From Nemania diffusa (taxonomy: Eukaryota; Ascomycota; Sordariomycetes; Xylariales; Xylariaceae): a stretch of 64,000 nucleotides of DNA. Position 1 is the first letter of the stretch. Each line of letters begins with the position of its first letter. The translations under genes were made by a program, and so were the position numbers. The notes beneath the pieces are model-generated. The model did not search any database. It worked only from the letters and a program-made list of their open reading frames with translations, and was not told the origin of the DNA. The stretch lies in the NCBI GenBank assembly GCA_038501195.1, contig JBBPUQ010000006.1:930001-994000 (forward strand), given 5' to 3'. Shown here piece by piece: positions 35,218 through 48,578 of this stretch.

Positions 35218-38200
35218 CGCCGACTCACGCACGGGTTGGACATGCGTGTGTTCGTGGCGGCAAGGAATGATCCAAAGGAGAGCGAAAACGAGCGGATGAG
35301 GGGGAATAGCTAGCTAGCAAGCAATTGGCGTGCGGAGGAAGAGGCAGGATTCGCGCGGTATCTACATATGCGTACGTATACTAGCCTATCTGTCTAGCCG
35401 GGCTGTCAGATGGGTGAGATTTTCGCTTTGCCCCAGACATTTACCTATCCACGCAGCATTTTGCTTCTCGGTGAATTGGGGGGTTGCTTTCGATCGCCGT
35501 TGATGTCGCCAGCGAGCGGCGCCCTCGATCAACCGGGAAATGCGCGCCCAGAAGCTTCCTGCTTACAAGAATAGCAGCAAACCCGGGCCGACGATGGGCC
35601 AATGGGTGCTGCTTAAGGCTCTGAAACTACGGCTTCCTACTACGCAATTCTGCTAGGGTGGTATTTAGGCGGGCTCTCGGATTTTCCCACCCATGGTCAG
35701 CAGCGAACGTGGCTTAAACGAACGAGACGGACCGCCCAATTATTTCCTGCCGTTTTAAGACATCTAGAAGGATCGCTATGCAGGGTACCATTGCGACCCC
35801 AAGCGGACATGTTGACTCAATCCGAGCGAGCCAAGTCTGCCGATCGATCCCTCACGGACCGTCCTCCAGCTGCCTGCATTGTTCGATAGGCATGCCAGGT
35901 TATAAATTGTGGATGGCTTGGTGCTGGTGTTTGGGTGCAAGGTCCAACGGAAGAAGCCATGGTATCGTGGTAGTGCATCGTCGGTACAGTAATACGTAAT
36001 ATGGAGAGGGGATTGAACGTGGCAGGACGGGGAGCGAAGAGGAGAAGCGCGCGACCAGCAATTTGATTTGATATTGGACTCTGGGCGTGCAGTAGCACAT
36101 CCACACCCTTAAGACCTGAGATCGCGACCTGATTGGTGACGCGCGTTCTATAGAACATGTACATTACATAGTAGGTATCCATCTCACCACATTCTGCGCG
36201 ATGTAAGATTGTCAGATGTGAGATGTCTATTTCCCACACTCGTGCCAACGTTGTTTTGCTTTTGCCCTGACGGCATGACACCTACCTACTTACAACACCA
36301 CATGTAAGGCATAACGTGTAAATACGAGTCTTGATACGAGTAGGGTAGGTGGTAGTGAAGTACTATGCGTATGCGGACCGATGGACGCCTGCTTTTCCAT
36401 GACAGAAGCCCGGCTAGTCGCCGCCGCTGGGACGCCGGTTGTCGTATGACTACCTGGATAGTGTATGCACACTACTACTATGTGCATGGATCAGGTTTCA
36501 GCTAAACGCATACTGACATCGGTTCCACAAGGATGGGTCGATTCTCCTCGTGGATGAACGCCTCGTCTTGATGCCTAGGTATTGCAACAAGCAGGTAGCC
36601 CAGGTATCTACTATGTAAGAGGATAACAAACACAAGAAGTATCTGACAACTGCATCCTACGGAATACTGCCTTATATAATAGCTAGTAAAACGGTATACA
36701 TTTTGACCGTTGAACATCTGCTATCTGTCGGCTTTACTGTATACCTATCTAGACTCCCTATGGACTAGGATATTTGACAACGGTTTACCTACTTAAGTAA
36801 TAGTGCACAACTAAGGTAGGCTATCGGGATATTTCGTCCGTGACCGTAAAAGGTAGTGCCTAATTGGCCATCTCTATAAATAAATATCTGCCACTGGGTA
36901 CAATCCCCCAACACTATCCCGGATAGGAAAGCCTTCGACACCACCTGGGGTTTACAGGCTTCTAGAAAACTGATCAATATATATATATAAAAGCTACCCT
37001 GTCAGTTAAAACATGACAAGCCTCATGAGATCTGAACGCCAGAACGAAAAGAATAGCTCGCTGTTCGCCAAATTTAAAAATATTGGTTTTCTGGTTGTGG
37101 TAATCTCGGCGGCGTTAGCAGCTTCGGAAAGCGAGCTAATTAGATTCTATGGCTCAACACTCCGGGCGCGCGAACTAGAGACCTAGCTTAAATAGCTTAA
37201 GTTTATCTCGACTTCTCTGTAGTAAGTGCGGATTATACGCAGCGCATGGATACTCGGTTTTATTGCTACATCGCGCCTCAGCAATATTAATATTAGTCGG
37301 GAACTACACAGGCTAGCTTGTCGAGCTCAGCGTAGCATCATAAAGGTTTATAAGCATCACTAAGGACATGTAATAAGTATATCTGAGATTTGGGGCGCTT
37401 TATATGAATAGTAGAATTCGTGTAGGGTGACGTAGCAGTTGGTAGCCCAAAGTTGCACGTTGCCTTGCAATCTAAGAATAGGCGAGCCAACTCAGAGGTT
37501 TGCCTGACAGCCTTATATGATATGCAATCTCTAAATCAACAGAGTTTTTGGCCGATATGATATAGCTATAATAGGAAAAGGGGGCTCGGGTTTTTGACCG
37601 GTTAGTAAATTATCGTGCGCACGACGAATTGCCATAGAGCCGCAGCTAGAGTTACACCCTCATCTCTTAATTAATAAAGATTTCTTTCATAAGAGATGAG
37701 CGAAATAAACAATATCAACCCTAATCAGTCACTGCCAGAAGTCTTGCTGATCCATGATCTCAAAGCATTTGCCTCATAATAAGATAACTGGAAGAGCTAC
37801 GTAAAACATGACTGTCACAGCTGAAACCGACCCAAATAATAAGCGAATGGCTGTAGTGAAGTGATTCATCATAGCCCGCCAGCCCATGGCTGCTTTAATT
37901 CCTACTTGAGACATGTCTTTAAGACCCTACAAGACATGTCGCGGACCTCGAAGTCAACTCTTACCTACCTCGGAGCGTAGCGTTTTGATTGGGCAGTCCA
38001 AAGTAGTAGTGTAATTTCTGATTATCATTAAGATGTTGTGAACGCCCCCTATTTTGGAGATAATACTTCTTTGGATAGATACGTACCGCTGTGGAATAGC
38101 CCCTTTCCCTATGAACGTAATGATAAAAGAGTTCCATTGGCGTTTCAAAGCAAGGATATAGCGAACATTGGCGAGGGTAGCACTGATGAGGGTCTAAGCT

Positions 38201-39594
38201 TGTATGAATTCACATAGTGTTAAAGAAACATCGGAAGGGTGTAAATTCAGTACAACGATATGAGATGAGATATGGTAGTAGGTGGTAGGAAAATGTATCA
38301 TAACTTGCGCCCTATGGTTTACTTTTTTATTATGGAACAGCTTTCTTCATACATAAGTCCTTGTTAAACCTTACAACAACTAATTCACCAAACCAATACG
38401 CTTTTAGGCTCGCTGTGGTTAATATTACAGGCACAGATTTTCTACAGACTCAGGCATCTATCTCATAGCTCAAACCTACACTTGTGTTTTTGCTTCTAAT
38501 ACTCCTCGAGATAGTTCCGGGGGTATGGCGTCTAACTTATAATATTTGGTACCGTGATTGATGACTATAGCCGTAATTCACTTCAATACAGCGTAAAATT
38601 GGAGTAGCCTTCAGCTTTATATCCAAAAAACTAGAAAAATAAGGGTTATTTTCCCTCTAGTTGTCATATTTATACAAAGGCTTCGATTTCGGAGCCAGAT
38701 ATCAGCTACCATTGCGTTACACACTAAAGTACCTCAAGTAATATGAGCACAGGTAAGGGAGTAAGGAGAAGGTAAGATTACGGACGACCTTCTGAGGAAG
38801 TTATAAGATGTTGAGAAGAGTATATAATGACCTGGGCACTTGAGATCACCATGTCTAAGCGCGCCCGTGACCGGAAATCCGACCTTAAAACGCTTAATTC
38901 ATTCAGAGACATGCATATGAACATCGGCTGGATTGCGGCTATCTTTATTAATTACTCCAGCTGCTTTAACAACTGGCATATCGTTTATTAAATATTATGC
39001 ATTTCGAAAACGTCAGGTATAGACATAGTATAGCAAGTGTTTTCTAGCACTCGTGTTAAACAAGGTATCAATGAGTTTAATATAAAACAAGAGGGGGTGC
39101 AACTTTCAGAATACTACGTTCAGCTCTAGAAAACCCGACGTGGATAGAATGGAGGTGAAACGTCTCGAAAGGTTGCTTGTATGCGATAATAGGTTCTAGG
39201 CCTAAGAGAAACTATGATGATTAGCTAGATATCGAGGTCTATGAATATGGCAAATACAATGCCAATGAGACCTCGTTCAGGCTAAATATGGGGTACCTTA
39301 TGGGCTATGACCCCAAGAACTTGTTATTGAACCACATGGGGTCGGCCTTCCGCCAGGCTATTCGCTATGCATCTGGAGCATAGTTGAGTATTACAACATC
39401 TCTGCTCAAGATGCGGACAATCGGATGAGTATGTATAAGGGGATAATAGATTTTAGCCGTCATCCATCAACTCTGGGCACGCGCCCGAGGTACGATGCTC
39501 GGCCGTTATATAATATCTCGATTTGCACGGCGGGCACGCAGAGAGAATACTCCAAGTTGAAGAGGAGATTCTAGTCGATGTTAGAACTCTAAAA
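35218..39594. other. Long gene-poor, AT-rich stretch with transposon decay
   Basis: About 4.4 kb without a convincing intact gene. The first 600 bases are promoter of the membrane-protein gene. From 36.9 to 39.4 kb the sequence is AT-rich with many stops in all frames. One short frame at about 39223-39366 reads like part of a protein (see the pseudogene entry). Confidence 0.5.
39223..39366 (+). pseudogene. Possible DNA-transposase relic (pogo/Fot1-like?)
   Basis: Between an in-frame stop and a TAG at 39379-39381, about 50 codons read with normal amino-acid composition. They include KYNANETSFRLNMG, which resembles the YNxDETxFRxG stretch of pogo/Fot1 DDE transposases with the Asp changed to Asn, as C-to-T mutation on one strand would do. 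The flanks contain no continuing frame. The assignment is tentative and the boundaries are approximate. Confidence 0.25.
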
Positions 39595-42068
39595 ATGGCG
39601 TATAGGGTTTCCTTCGTCGCCTTGCTTACGACAAGCGTGTGGGCGCGGGATTTCCCAAACTGCCAATCAGGCCCAGTAAGTCCTTGAAGATGAGATATGC
39701 CGAGTGTTACGCCGTAGTTGACTGGCCTGAAAAGCTCGCGTCGAACCAAGTATGCAACGCAACGCTCGATCCGTGGTCGCGAGCAGCGGCGGTAAGATCA
39801 TGCTAAATACAAACTAGCACGATAGGAAGCTTACAAACCCACTGCATAGCTCGTTGCCGCGCTTACGACGAGCGAGAAGATCTCCAACAGCTGGGATAAC
39901 TCCCCCGGTGCCTCGCGCCTTGGCCTGCCGGCGTACGAATGGTGGCAAGAGGCCCTCCACGGCGTTGCAAGGTCTCGCGGCGTTCAATTCGCGACCTCGG
40001 GGGAATTCAGCTATGCGACTTCATTCCCGCAGCCCATCACGATGGGCGCGGCCTTCGATATGCCGCTGATTTCCTCCGTGGCAACTGTGACGTCGACCGA
40101 AGCGAGAGCTTTCAGCAACGCCGGACGGTGCGGACTGAACTTCTGGACGCCAAATATCAACCCCTTCCGAGACCCGCGCTGGGGCCGTGGACAGGAGGTT
40201 CCCTCCGAGGATCCGTACCATATGTCGCAGTATGTGATGCAGCTGATTCCCGCGCTGCAGGGAGGGCTCAAGGCAGACCCGTACTACAAGCTCGTGGCTA
40301 CGTGCAAGCATTACGCGGGCTACGACATGGAGAATTGGAAGGGCAATCAGCGATATGGATTCGACGCGAAGATAACGATGCAGGACCTGCAAGATTATTA
40401 CCTCCAGCCCTTCCGCGCCTGTGTCCGGGACGCGAACGTCCAGTCCGTCATGTGCAGCTACAACGCCGTCAACGGGGTGCCGACATGCGCCGACCCTTGG
40501 CTGCTGCAGAAGGTCCTCCGCGAGCACTACGGCTTCAGCGAAGACCGCTGGGTTACGGCGGACTGCGATGCTCTGCAGAATGTCTGGACCGACCACCATT
40601 ACGGGGGGAATGCCGCCGCAGCAGCGGCAGCATCGATGAATGCGGGCACGGATCTGGACTGCGGACAGTTCTGGCCGCAGAACCTGCCCTCGGCGTACAA
40701 CTCTAGATTGTTCAACGACACCGTGCTCGACAGGTCGCTGATCCGTCGGTACGCGTCAATGGTGCGGTTAGGCTGGTTCGACGCAGCCGCCAAGCAGCCA
40801 TATCGACAACTCGCATGGGCGGACGTCGCAAAGCCGGACGCGAAAGCGCTAGCGCTACGTGCGGCACAGGAAGGTCTGGTGCTGCTGAAGAACGACGGGG
40901 TAGGCAAATTGCCGCTGTCCAAAACGACAGTGAAGCGCGTGGCTGTCATAGGTCCCCTCTCGACCGCCACGACCCAGATGCAGGGGAACTATTACGGCAC
41001 AGCCCAGAGCATATCCACAGTCGTTAATGCGTTCAAGGCGGCTGGATTCGAAGTCACGAATGCGCAGGGCTGCGCGCTCACAGGGACATCGACGGCTGGA
41101 TTTGCGGCGGCTGTGAACTTGGCAAAGAGCGCGGACGCGACGGTCTTCGTGGGTGGCATGGACACGAGCATCGAGGCTGAAGACAGGGATCGAGAGCAGA
41201 TAACCTGGCCTGGCGCCCAGGTGTCCCTGATACAGCAACTAGCAGCCGCCACGGGCGACAAGCCATTCGTTGTTGTGCAGATGGGCACCATGGTCGATAG
41301 TACGGCGCTCGTGGCCGAGAAGAATGTAAATGCACTGCTATGGGCGGGATACCCGGGACAAGATGGAGGCACGGCCGTGGTGAGCGTGCTCACTGGCGAT
41401 AAAGCGCCAGCTGGGCGATTGCCTGTCACCCAGTATCAGGGTGACTATGTCAACCAAGTCCCGATGACGAACATGAATCTGCAGCCGGGAACAGGAAACC
41501 CGGGGTATGTTGAGACCTCCGTTTCACTTCCCAGCCCCATGAACAGAATCCGATCAACTGACCCATGCTTAGACGTACTTACAAGTGGTATTCCAAGACC
41601 CCTGTCTTTCCCTTCGGGCACGGGTTGCATTACACGAGCTTCAACGTCTCCCTACCAGCAGACCTGCCCAAAACCTTTGCGACAGCCGATCTCACGCGCA
41701 GCAACAGCACCGAGGGGACGCCGTCAGACCTTTTGCCACTAGCCTCGGTGCCGGTGTCAGTTACGAACACAGGGAACGTGACCTCCGACTACGTGCTGCT
41801 CGCGTTCCTGAAAGGCGAGTACGGGCCCCCGCCGTACCCCAACAAGAGCCTGGTCGCCTTCACGCGCCTGCACGATGTCAAGCCCGGGGACACCGCGACG
41901 GGCACGCTCGACGTTAAGCTAGGGAGCGTTGCGCGGAGCGACGCGAGCGGGGCCCTGACGCTGTGGCCGGCGAAATACAAGTTGGTGTTGGATGTTGACG
42001 ACCGCGCGAGCTGGGATTTCGAGATCACGGGGACGGCGACTGTGTTGGACAAGCTGCCGCCGAAATAG
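39595..42068 (+). CDS. GH3 beta-xylosidase, secreted
   Basis: The CDS is join(39595..39675,39735..39791,39850..41504,41573..42068), 762 residues, normal for fungal XlnD/BXL-type exo-1,4-beta-xylosidases that release xylose from xylo-oligosaccharides. A signal peptide (MAYRVSFVALLTTSVWA) is followed by CQSGPLASNQVCNATLDPW across intron 1, then PAYEWWQEALHGVA, WGRGQEVPSEDP and the nucleophile Asp284 in VTADCDALQNVW. The GH3 C-terminal domain carries AEDRDREQITWPG and YSKTPVFPFGHGLHYTSF, the latter recovered by intron 3. A fibronectin-III-like module ends the protein. It is a plant cell-wall enzyme rather than a cluster gene. Confidence 0.93.
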
Positions 42069-42264
42069 CGTAGGGCCTGATGTGAAAATAGCCAGTCATG
42101 TGAATATCATTAAATTGAATATAAGGAATTGAACTCCATCTCGTAGCCCCTCAAGTAAATAGAAGCTGCTGCTAGTCCCCGACGCACTACTAGAAGTGGC
42201 ATTCGGGCTACATCAATGATAGAGTTCTCCTTTGCAAGAGCAACAAATCGCACAATTGCAAAAT

Positions 42265-44675
42265 TTAAATATGTGGCCCCCGGTAATCTTGTTGGATTAT
42301 TTGTTCGTGGGATGTTGCTGCCCAGCCCGATTTATCCAAGCTTTCATCAGTGCGACAGAGATGGTATCCTATTTGCTCCCATCTCTCATTTCCCACACAC
42401 GGGGTACACCAGAGGACGTCATCAGGATCGTATTTTCTCTTAATATGCAGCAGGCGTTCGTAGTTCTCACCCCAAAAGGTGTGCTGCCAGTCCGGCTCGC
42501 CGGGGTTGTTCTGGTAATTGTTAGTGAATAAGCTATGCGCGTACTTCACGGATGACTTCTACCTCGTTTACGTAAGCCCCCATATCAGGGGCCAGTTGCC
42601 GTAAAGGCTCGGTAATATTATCAACGGTTTTGAGGGCCGCCGCTCGCGCCTCCGGATTAAGGGGCGTAAAAAGGCGACCGTTAACTAGGAGAAAGTTACA
42701 GGTTAGTAGTAGCCCAGCAACATGAACGTTGTGGGGAGCCTACCGGCGTGAACGACTGCTTTCCTCCACGTTGGGTTAACTGGGAGGCTACCGCCTCTTG
42801 GTTTACCATCTCGTACACCTTTTCCGGCTACCAGGTATGCCGACGCGCCTGAAGCTTTGAAGACTTTACCGAGAGTGGTGCTGTTAAATGTGAGAGCTTT
42901 CTCGTCTAAAAGGCGAGACCCAACATAATGGTTGTAGCCTGCCGCGCCTTTGTCGTAGAATACATTGAACCAGGACTGAAAGGACGGATAGGGGCTAAGA
43001 CTCTCTATAATAACTGTAGCGGGCCATGTGGTTTTGATATGGGTAAAAATAGGCTGCCAGATTGCTTGCATGTCCTTGATGTCCTGGGTATCTAGGATCT
43101 GTAAAAAATTAGCAAATCAAAATTACAGCCTACGGTAAACACTTGACGTGTTTTCAAGAGGTGATTTTAGGGGGGCGAATGAGAACATGGCAGTCGGGAG
43201 TTTGCTTCAATCGGAGGTAACTCGAAATGCATACCATAAACTCACCAATCAAGCCAGAAAGGCTACCAGTGCCGTTATTACCGGGGACGATGGCGTTATA
43301 AGAAAAGAATGCATAGCCAGATACGTCCTTCGACACTAGATAGGGCAACTGAGATGCTATGTAGCCGATCAAGTCCTGTACCCAAGGCTCATCTACTAGA
43401 CCATAAAGAGCTACTACTCCAGCTACTATTTTTGGTGTTGGATGAGTAGCGATTGTCACAGAGGTCATAACACCAAAGGTTGAACCGCCCCCCTAAGATT
43501 GTATCGTTAGCTAGGTATGAAGAATGTTGAAAAATAGACTCACACCCCGCATAGCCCAGAACAAGTCCTCGTTCTGGCATTCGTTAGCGGTGACAATATC
43601 GCCCATCGGCGTAACGACTTCTAGTTCCAGGATATGGTCTGCTCCTAGCCCGTAACGCGGCCCCAGAACCGAGTGGCCACCACCGGTGAGATAGCCACCG
43701 ACGCTCACTGATTTTGAATTACCTCCTACTACAGTCCGGTTGATTTTATCTAATTCCTCATATATAGCACCCAGCTGCGAACCACCGCCTACAGTTACTG
43801 CGGGAGTATCGATTGTAAAGTTGCAGCCAGCCGGTTGAAATGCATCGTGCATTTGATGACCCTGCATATGATGGACCCATATAGACAGAGCCGCTGGTGC
43901 CTGCGAGCGGCCTTGGAAGTCATGGCCGGTGCTCTTCACGACAACGCGAACGTTGTGTTTCCGCGCTGTTTGGAGGACAAGATCAGCAATAGACCCCCGA
44001 AGGGTAGCGTGCTATTCCTGGGCCTACCAAAATCCAAGCTAAGCTTAACATCTATTGCAGTTGTTGCATTCACGACATAGGTAGGATATCCTGCACCACT
44101 ACACGGAGTATTTGGGCCAACCAGACAGGTGTCATTATTGAATTGTTGCCACATGTTTGAGACGGGACTGCTTTGGTGGAAATCGTAGGTTCCCCATGCT
44201 GCAGTGACGATGGCGCACTGGTAGGGGCTGGCCAGGATCCTCAGTTAGTAGCAGGACCTCGATATTGCCAAGGAGGAAGAGGGAGGGACTCTAGAATACG
44301 CACTTGAAGGTGGGCTCTCTGGGATGGCAGACAGCTCCTGGAGGAGGCCCTGGTTTGATAAGTTTTCCCCCAGTACTCGTATTGAATTCGTTCCAAGACT
44401 CTTCAGATGGCCACTGTCGCCAAGATGTTAGTGTTTAAACTGGGCGATCAATTGCTGCCGCCTACGACTTCCCCGCATTCGGCAGCGTAGTAAACAAGAA
44501 ACGAGGTCTAGATCTAGACGATGAATTAGATCTCGCATTCGAGAAAAAAACTTACGGCGGCGGTGCCAGGGAAGGCTTTGCATGCTGCATAGTCGCCGTG
44601 TGCTTCTGACCTGACTGAGGAGGCATTGAGGACTAAGAGAGAGGTGACAACGGATTGATATGTAAAGGCTCTCAT
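42265..44675 (-). CDS. Second berberine-bridge-like FAD oxidase, possibly frameshifted
   Basis: Eight exons can be joined: complement(join(42265..42510,42563..42684,42744..43098,43235..43492,43544..43965,44028..44227,44302..44413,44556..44675)), about 610 residues. Signal peptide: MRAFTYQSVVTSLLVLNASS. Flavin His in KSTGHDFQG; FAD-domain stretch GGGHSVLGPRYGLGADHILE; BBE end NYERLLHIKRKYDPDDV. Where the upstream oxidase has Cys (GSCPTVG), this one reads GNSKSVSVGG, so only one covalent flavin bond is expected. All introns except that of exon 2 fit in frame. By coordinates exon 2 is 112 bases, two more than continuous reading of GGKLIKPGPPPGAVCHP needs, so a 2-base frameshift near 44335-44345 is possible. 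It is convergent with the xylosidase. Confidence 0.75.
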
Positions 44676-46610
44676 CTTATTAGCGAGACCTTACTAGACT
44701 GCGAATAGCTTGCTCACCTAATTGGAATTGTTAGGAGCGCTCTATTCATATACCTATGTTTGGTAAGGCAGATTGTAGGGCTGAGAGTCATGCCGTAACC
44801 CCCCAATTACCCAATATTTGCTGAATGACGGATAGATCTCTTCGTATCTCGGATTGGGCGCCTGCATAGTATGGCTAACCTACATTGGAGAAATGGCCCT
44901 GGATGGAATCGTTATAGGGTCAAATGTTAGTGCGGTCCGATCCCTGCCACCGTTGGATGCGGCGAGGCACGCTGTAGACTGCCGATCTTTCCCCTGAAGC
45001 GTCCCTAAGCTACCTACGTTTAATGGTCGAGACTGAGTAGAAAACAGAGATTAGCATAGTGACAACCATTTTTATTAGTTGTACACGCGTTAAAAACTTC
45101 GAATTGATAACTGCGTAGATATATAACGTGCTGGGACCTTTCATGAATGCGCTAGCTAGCTCGCATTCATGCCTAGCAAGACAAAATAGTTTCTAAACGA
45201 ATGCTCTCATGAGTTGGGTACTTCATTTAAATTCTTGTTGGTATAATGCTCCCGTTCTTAAAGCGCAGCTGGACATTTGATCTCCAAACAGTAGGTATGC
45301 TTTAATGGAAATGATTGAGTATCAGTTTTGCCGGGTTAGAGGGCCTCAGTTGAACGGATTAGTGATTTAGATTAGGGCAAAATCAGGCTATCCGTTCAGG
45401 GTAAGAGACCCTTGGCATATTCCATTAGGCAAATGCCATGACTATTGCATTCTTATTGTATAAGTTACTCTTATGGCCGGAGGGATTTCCGCTGAGGTAT
45501 GAAATAGAGAAAAATTAATGTTAAATTTGGAAGATAGGATTCTCCAGGGAAGTGTAGGATTGAGATGAGTAGCTCAAACAGGTAATGTGAAATGATATCT
45601 ACAAGTAACTGAGACGCACCCACAGCGCTTACTTATACTAGCTCACTATCTACACCTAATATTGCCTGTCTAGGTAGCTTAGCTTAGTAGACTTAATCTA
45701 ATACATAGAGCTTAAGGTAAAGCCATCACTTGTAGGCTTATATTTTCATAGCTGCGAATTCTGGTTTAGGTTCCATTATGAATATACAAGGTGGTATTTA
45801 TATATTAGAAAAGCAGATAGTTAATTCTATAAACCGGCGCGTAAGCTCACAAGCTATTTTATTATATCTTGTTTGTTAAAGACTAGAAAGTTGATTTGAT
45901 CAGGTCACATAGGGTCGAGAGTTATGGTTTCGACATAGCCAGAGCTCTTGGCAGGATCGCTACTGCGTATGCCTCATATGCTACGTGATGCGAAGCCCCG
46001 CGATAGACGCTGTCCGCAACCACCTTGCTCTTATGCGCCGCAAACGCCCTACATTTATTTCACATCGAGGTTTGGCTTCATCTGACCCTCTTGCCCAAGC
46101 CCTTTCACCAAGAGTAGATCGACGACTTTGCACACTCCGCTGTACACATCTCAGCTGGAGGTACATGTCGGGAATGGCCACCGAAAGACTGCGCTAGCTT
46201 GAGGCCCTCATGAGCCGCCTAGACTAAGATCCCGCAGCTCTTTAGCAAGCTGACGATGTCTCTCGTCGCACGCCCAGTACTCTCTCCACTCACTCTAATG
46301 CAACTAATAAACTTGAAAGGCATATGCCGACAACCATCGTGCCTGGGGCTTCGTCATGTATCGCTGCACATATTCTATCGACCTAGCATGGGAGTCGTGC
46401 ATCCAGCGTACCAATGCGTCGGTGACCTTATCTGTTGTTGGTCACAAATTATACAATGTTGTTACTATTAATAGTCCCTTCAACACACTTGTCTATAGGG
46501 TCTCCGCAATTACTCTTTCTACCGCCAAGTCAGAGCTGTGACAATGATCTATCATGTCAACTTTGCAATAGTGCCAGGACATGATAAATTGACTAATACT
46601 TCAAATAACT
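44676..46610. other. Gene-poor spacer
   Basis: About 1.9 kb with no gene recognised. The frames at 45981-46197 on both strands are longer and GC-richer than their surroundings but lack any family motif. AT-rich sequence dominates 45000-45900. Confidence 0.4.
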
Positions 46611-47377
46611 CTATTCATCGTCTCCGATCCACAGAGTTTGCCCATCGTCGAGCATAGCCCATAACTCTCTAGCGGACAGTCCCATGCCGAGCTTTGGGTA
46701 TAACTCCGAGAGCAGTGCATACATGGAGACTCGGAAGAACCCAAAATACCCTTCCTGTGTGTCGTCTACGGTTGGCTCGGTGACATCCACCGCAATCAGG
46801 TATGGCGAGAGTTCTCCCGAAGATGATTGGGCTCCATCGCCAAGGAACGAGTCGACAACCCCCTCATCGACAAGCAGTAGAATATCTAAGTCTAATCCAG
46901 CCGCAACACCGCCCATGGCTCGCGCAGCATGAAAATGTCTGTTCACGGTCAGCTTCACGTTCGGCACCTCGCTAACATGGTAAAATAGATAACCTACTTT
47001 CTAGCCTCAGTGTTACTAACACCTTGTAGTCTCGGGTCCTCGATAAGCTTGAATTCTAGCTTCCCCTTGATATCCTGTGTTACTTCTAGACCTTCGCCTG
47101 TCTCCTCGTCGTCGAGCTGGGCATCACACAGCGTGTCTAGTCTCTCCTGGAAAGCCTGCCATCGCTCCTCAGACGCGTAATATGCCCGCACGATTACGAA
47201 TCCCCATTGGGGGTAGCCTTCCCTCTGCAGCGTGTGGACGAGAGGTGATGGCTGCTGGTAAGTGTCGCCTGGCCCTGGCCCGCCAGTACTTATCTTGACT
47301 TGATCAAAGACATATGATTGATTGCAATAGGATGTTGCCACAAGGCCACTAAAAAGTAGGTAATCCGTTACTCGCAT
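46611..47377 (-). CDS. Hypothetical fungal protein, two exons
   Basis: I do not recognise this gene by name. The two frames 47377-47021 and 46967-46611 have good coding character. Joining them with an intron at 47020-46968 (GTTAGT donor, GCGAG acceptor) keeps phase and gives about 237 residues. The N-terminus starts at an ATG (MRVTDYLLFSGLVATSYC) that could be a weak signal sequence. Exon 1 ends KLEFKLIEDPRLQG; exon 2 has a region like LDILLLVDEGVVDSFLG and PYLIAVDVTEP. It ends with GLSARELWAMLDDGQTLWIG, a pattern seen in uncharacterised fungal proteins. The splice sites are weak and the exact join uncertain; an indel between the frames is an alternative. Confidence 0.55.
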
Positions 47378-48578
47378 TATCGATTGAGGTTGAATTTGGG
47401 TTTGAGTTTGAGTTTAAGTTTGAGCTTGAGTATTAGTTATCTAATTGGGTAAAGGGGCGGGGTACTACGAGGGTGGGCCAGTTAAGCTAACGTCTGTATA
47501 GAACTTGTAGTATGATGTAAGTAGTTTAATTGATCTACTAACTCACACGATAGAGCGTGTGAAGATGCTTATTAAATTATGTTTTCAGCTGAAATTGGGG
47601 CCTAAGAATTCTGCCTGACGATGGAGTAATGGTGTTAGGAGATAGAGTAACTAGACCCCATTTGGTCGCTATATGGTTTTGGTTATAGGACCTCTTGTCC
47701 ACCTTAGAGACCAAGAGGACCAGGAATCAATGAATTTATCTACTAAGCTGTCGCGTACCATATATACTGTTAATACTGTTAATACTGTAGGAGCATTAAT
47801 GACGTCGTTTTCCTCTGTTTCATAAGCCCTATATTTCACCCTTCTTCCCAGCTGCTTGCAGATCTTCAATTCACTCTGTGACAATACCCCTTGATAATAG
47901 CTCCTCTTATAATCATGTGATATTAAGGAAAGGGCGCTACCGCTGTCCTCGTCCCTTCAAACTATCGATCCTGAGATACAATAAAATGATCGCCTCTTAT
48001 AATTACTTTATCCGTAGCTATTTTAATCTCAGGCGGAGTGCTGTGAATAGTCCTTAACTTGAACAGGTTAGTCTAGTAGTCTTCATAATTAACTGCCCTT
48101 TAGATTAAGTACTATCTATATCTATGACTGTTAGGTAATAACATTGGCCCTAGAATCTAGATTCTGTAGATGCTAAGGTGACGACCCTATGTGGGGGACA
48201 GGGTTAGGCCTATAGGCAATGGTAGCCACCCCTTTTGGTCTCAAGTAGAACATTTTGATCTGTAGTGTTAGGTTGCGCATGCGCTATAACATCATCACCA
48301 TTGAAAGTCCCTTGATATTGCTAGAGCTCGCGGCTCGTTAATCTGATGCAATCTACTAGTCTACTATGGAGTTTGATATCTGCAAATCTTTGTTTCCTCG
48401 GTATCGAACTATAATACCAATAGATCCCGAAAAGGTCACTCTCCATTTTTTTCTTAAGCGCCGTTTAGAATGCGCACATGTTGTGTGAAGAAGACCAGTA
48501 AGGGTTAATTATTATCAATATAATCATTTGGAAGCCAACTAAACGTCTCGTAACTAATGTGTCATTACATAATTACAA
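47378..48578. other. Intergenic region with an LTR-like repeat
   Basis: About 1.2 kb without a gene. It opens with a microsatellite-like TTTGAG/TTTGAGTT run (47390-47435). It contains one copy of a dispersed repeat (see the repeat at 47690-47883). Confidence 0.4.
47690..47883. repeat. Degenerate LTR-like dispersed repeat, copy A
   Basis: The stretch shares two blocks, in the same order, with the sequence at 54810-54990: one around AGGAATCAATGAAT and one from CACCCTTCTTCC to the end CACTCTGTGACA. Copy A also holds a short tandem GTTAATACT repeat near 47770. The shared end in TGACA suggests old solo LTRs of one retroelement family. The limits are approximate. Confidence 0.5.

Noticed and set aside
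45981..46197. Opposed frames on both strands with higher GC
   Set aside because: Arg-rich on both strands, no motif, no introns or start context; possibly an old relic but not supportable as a gene.
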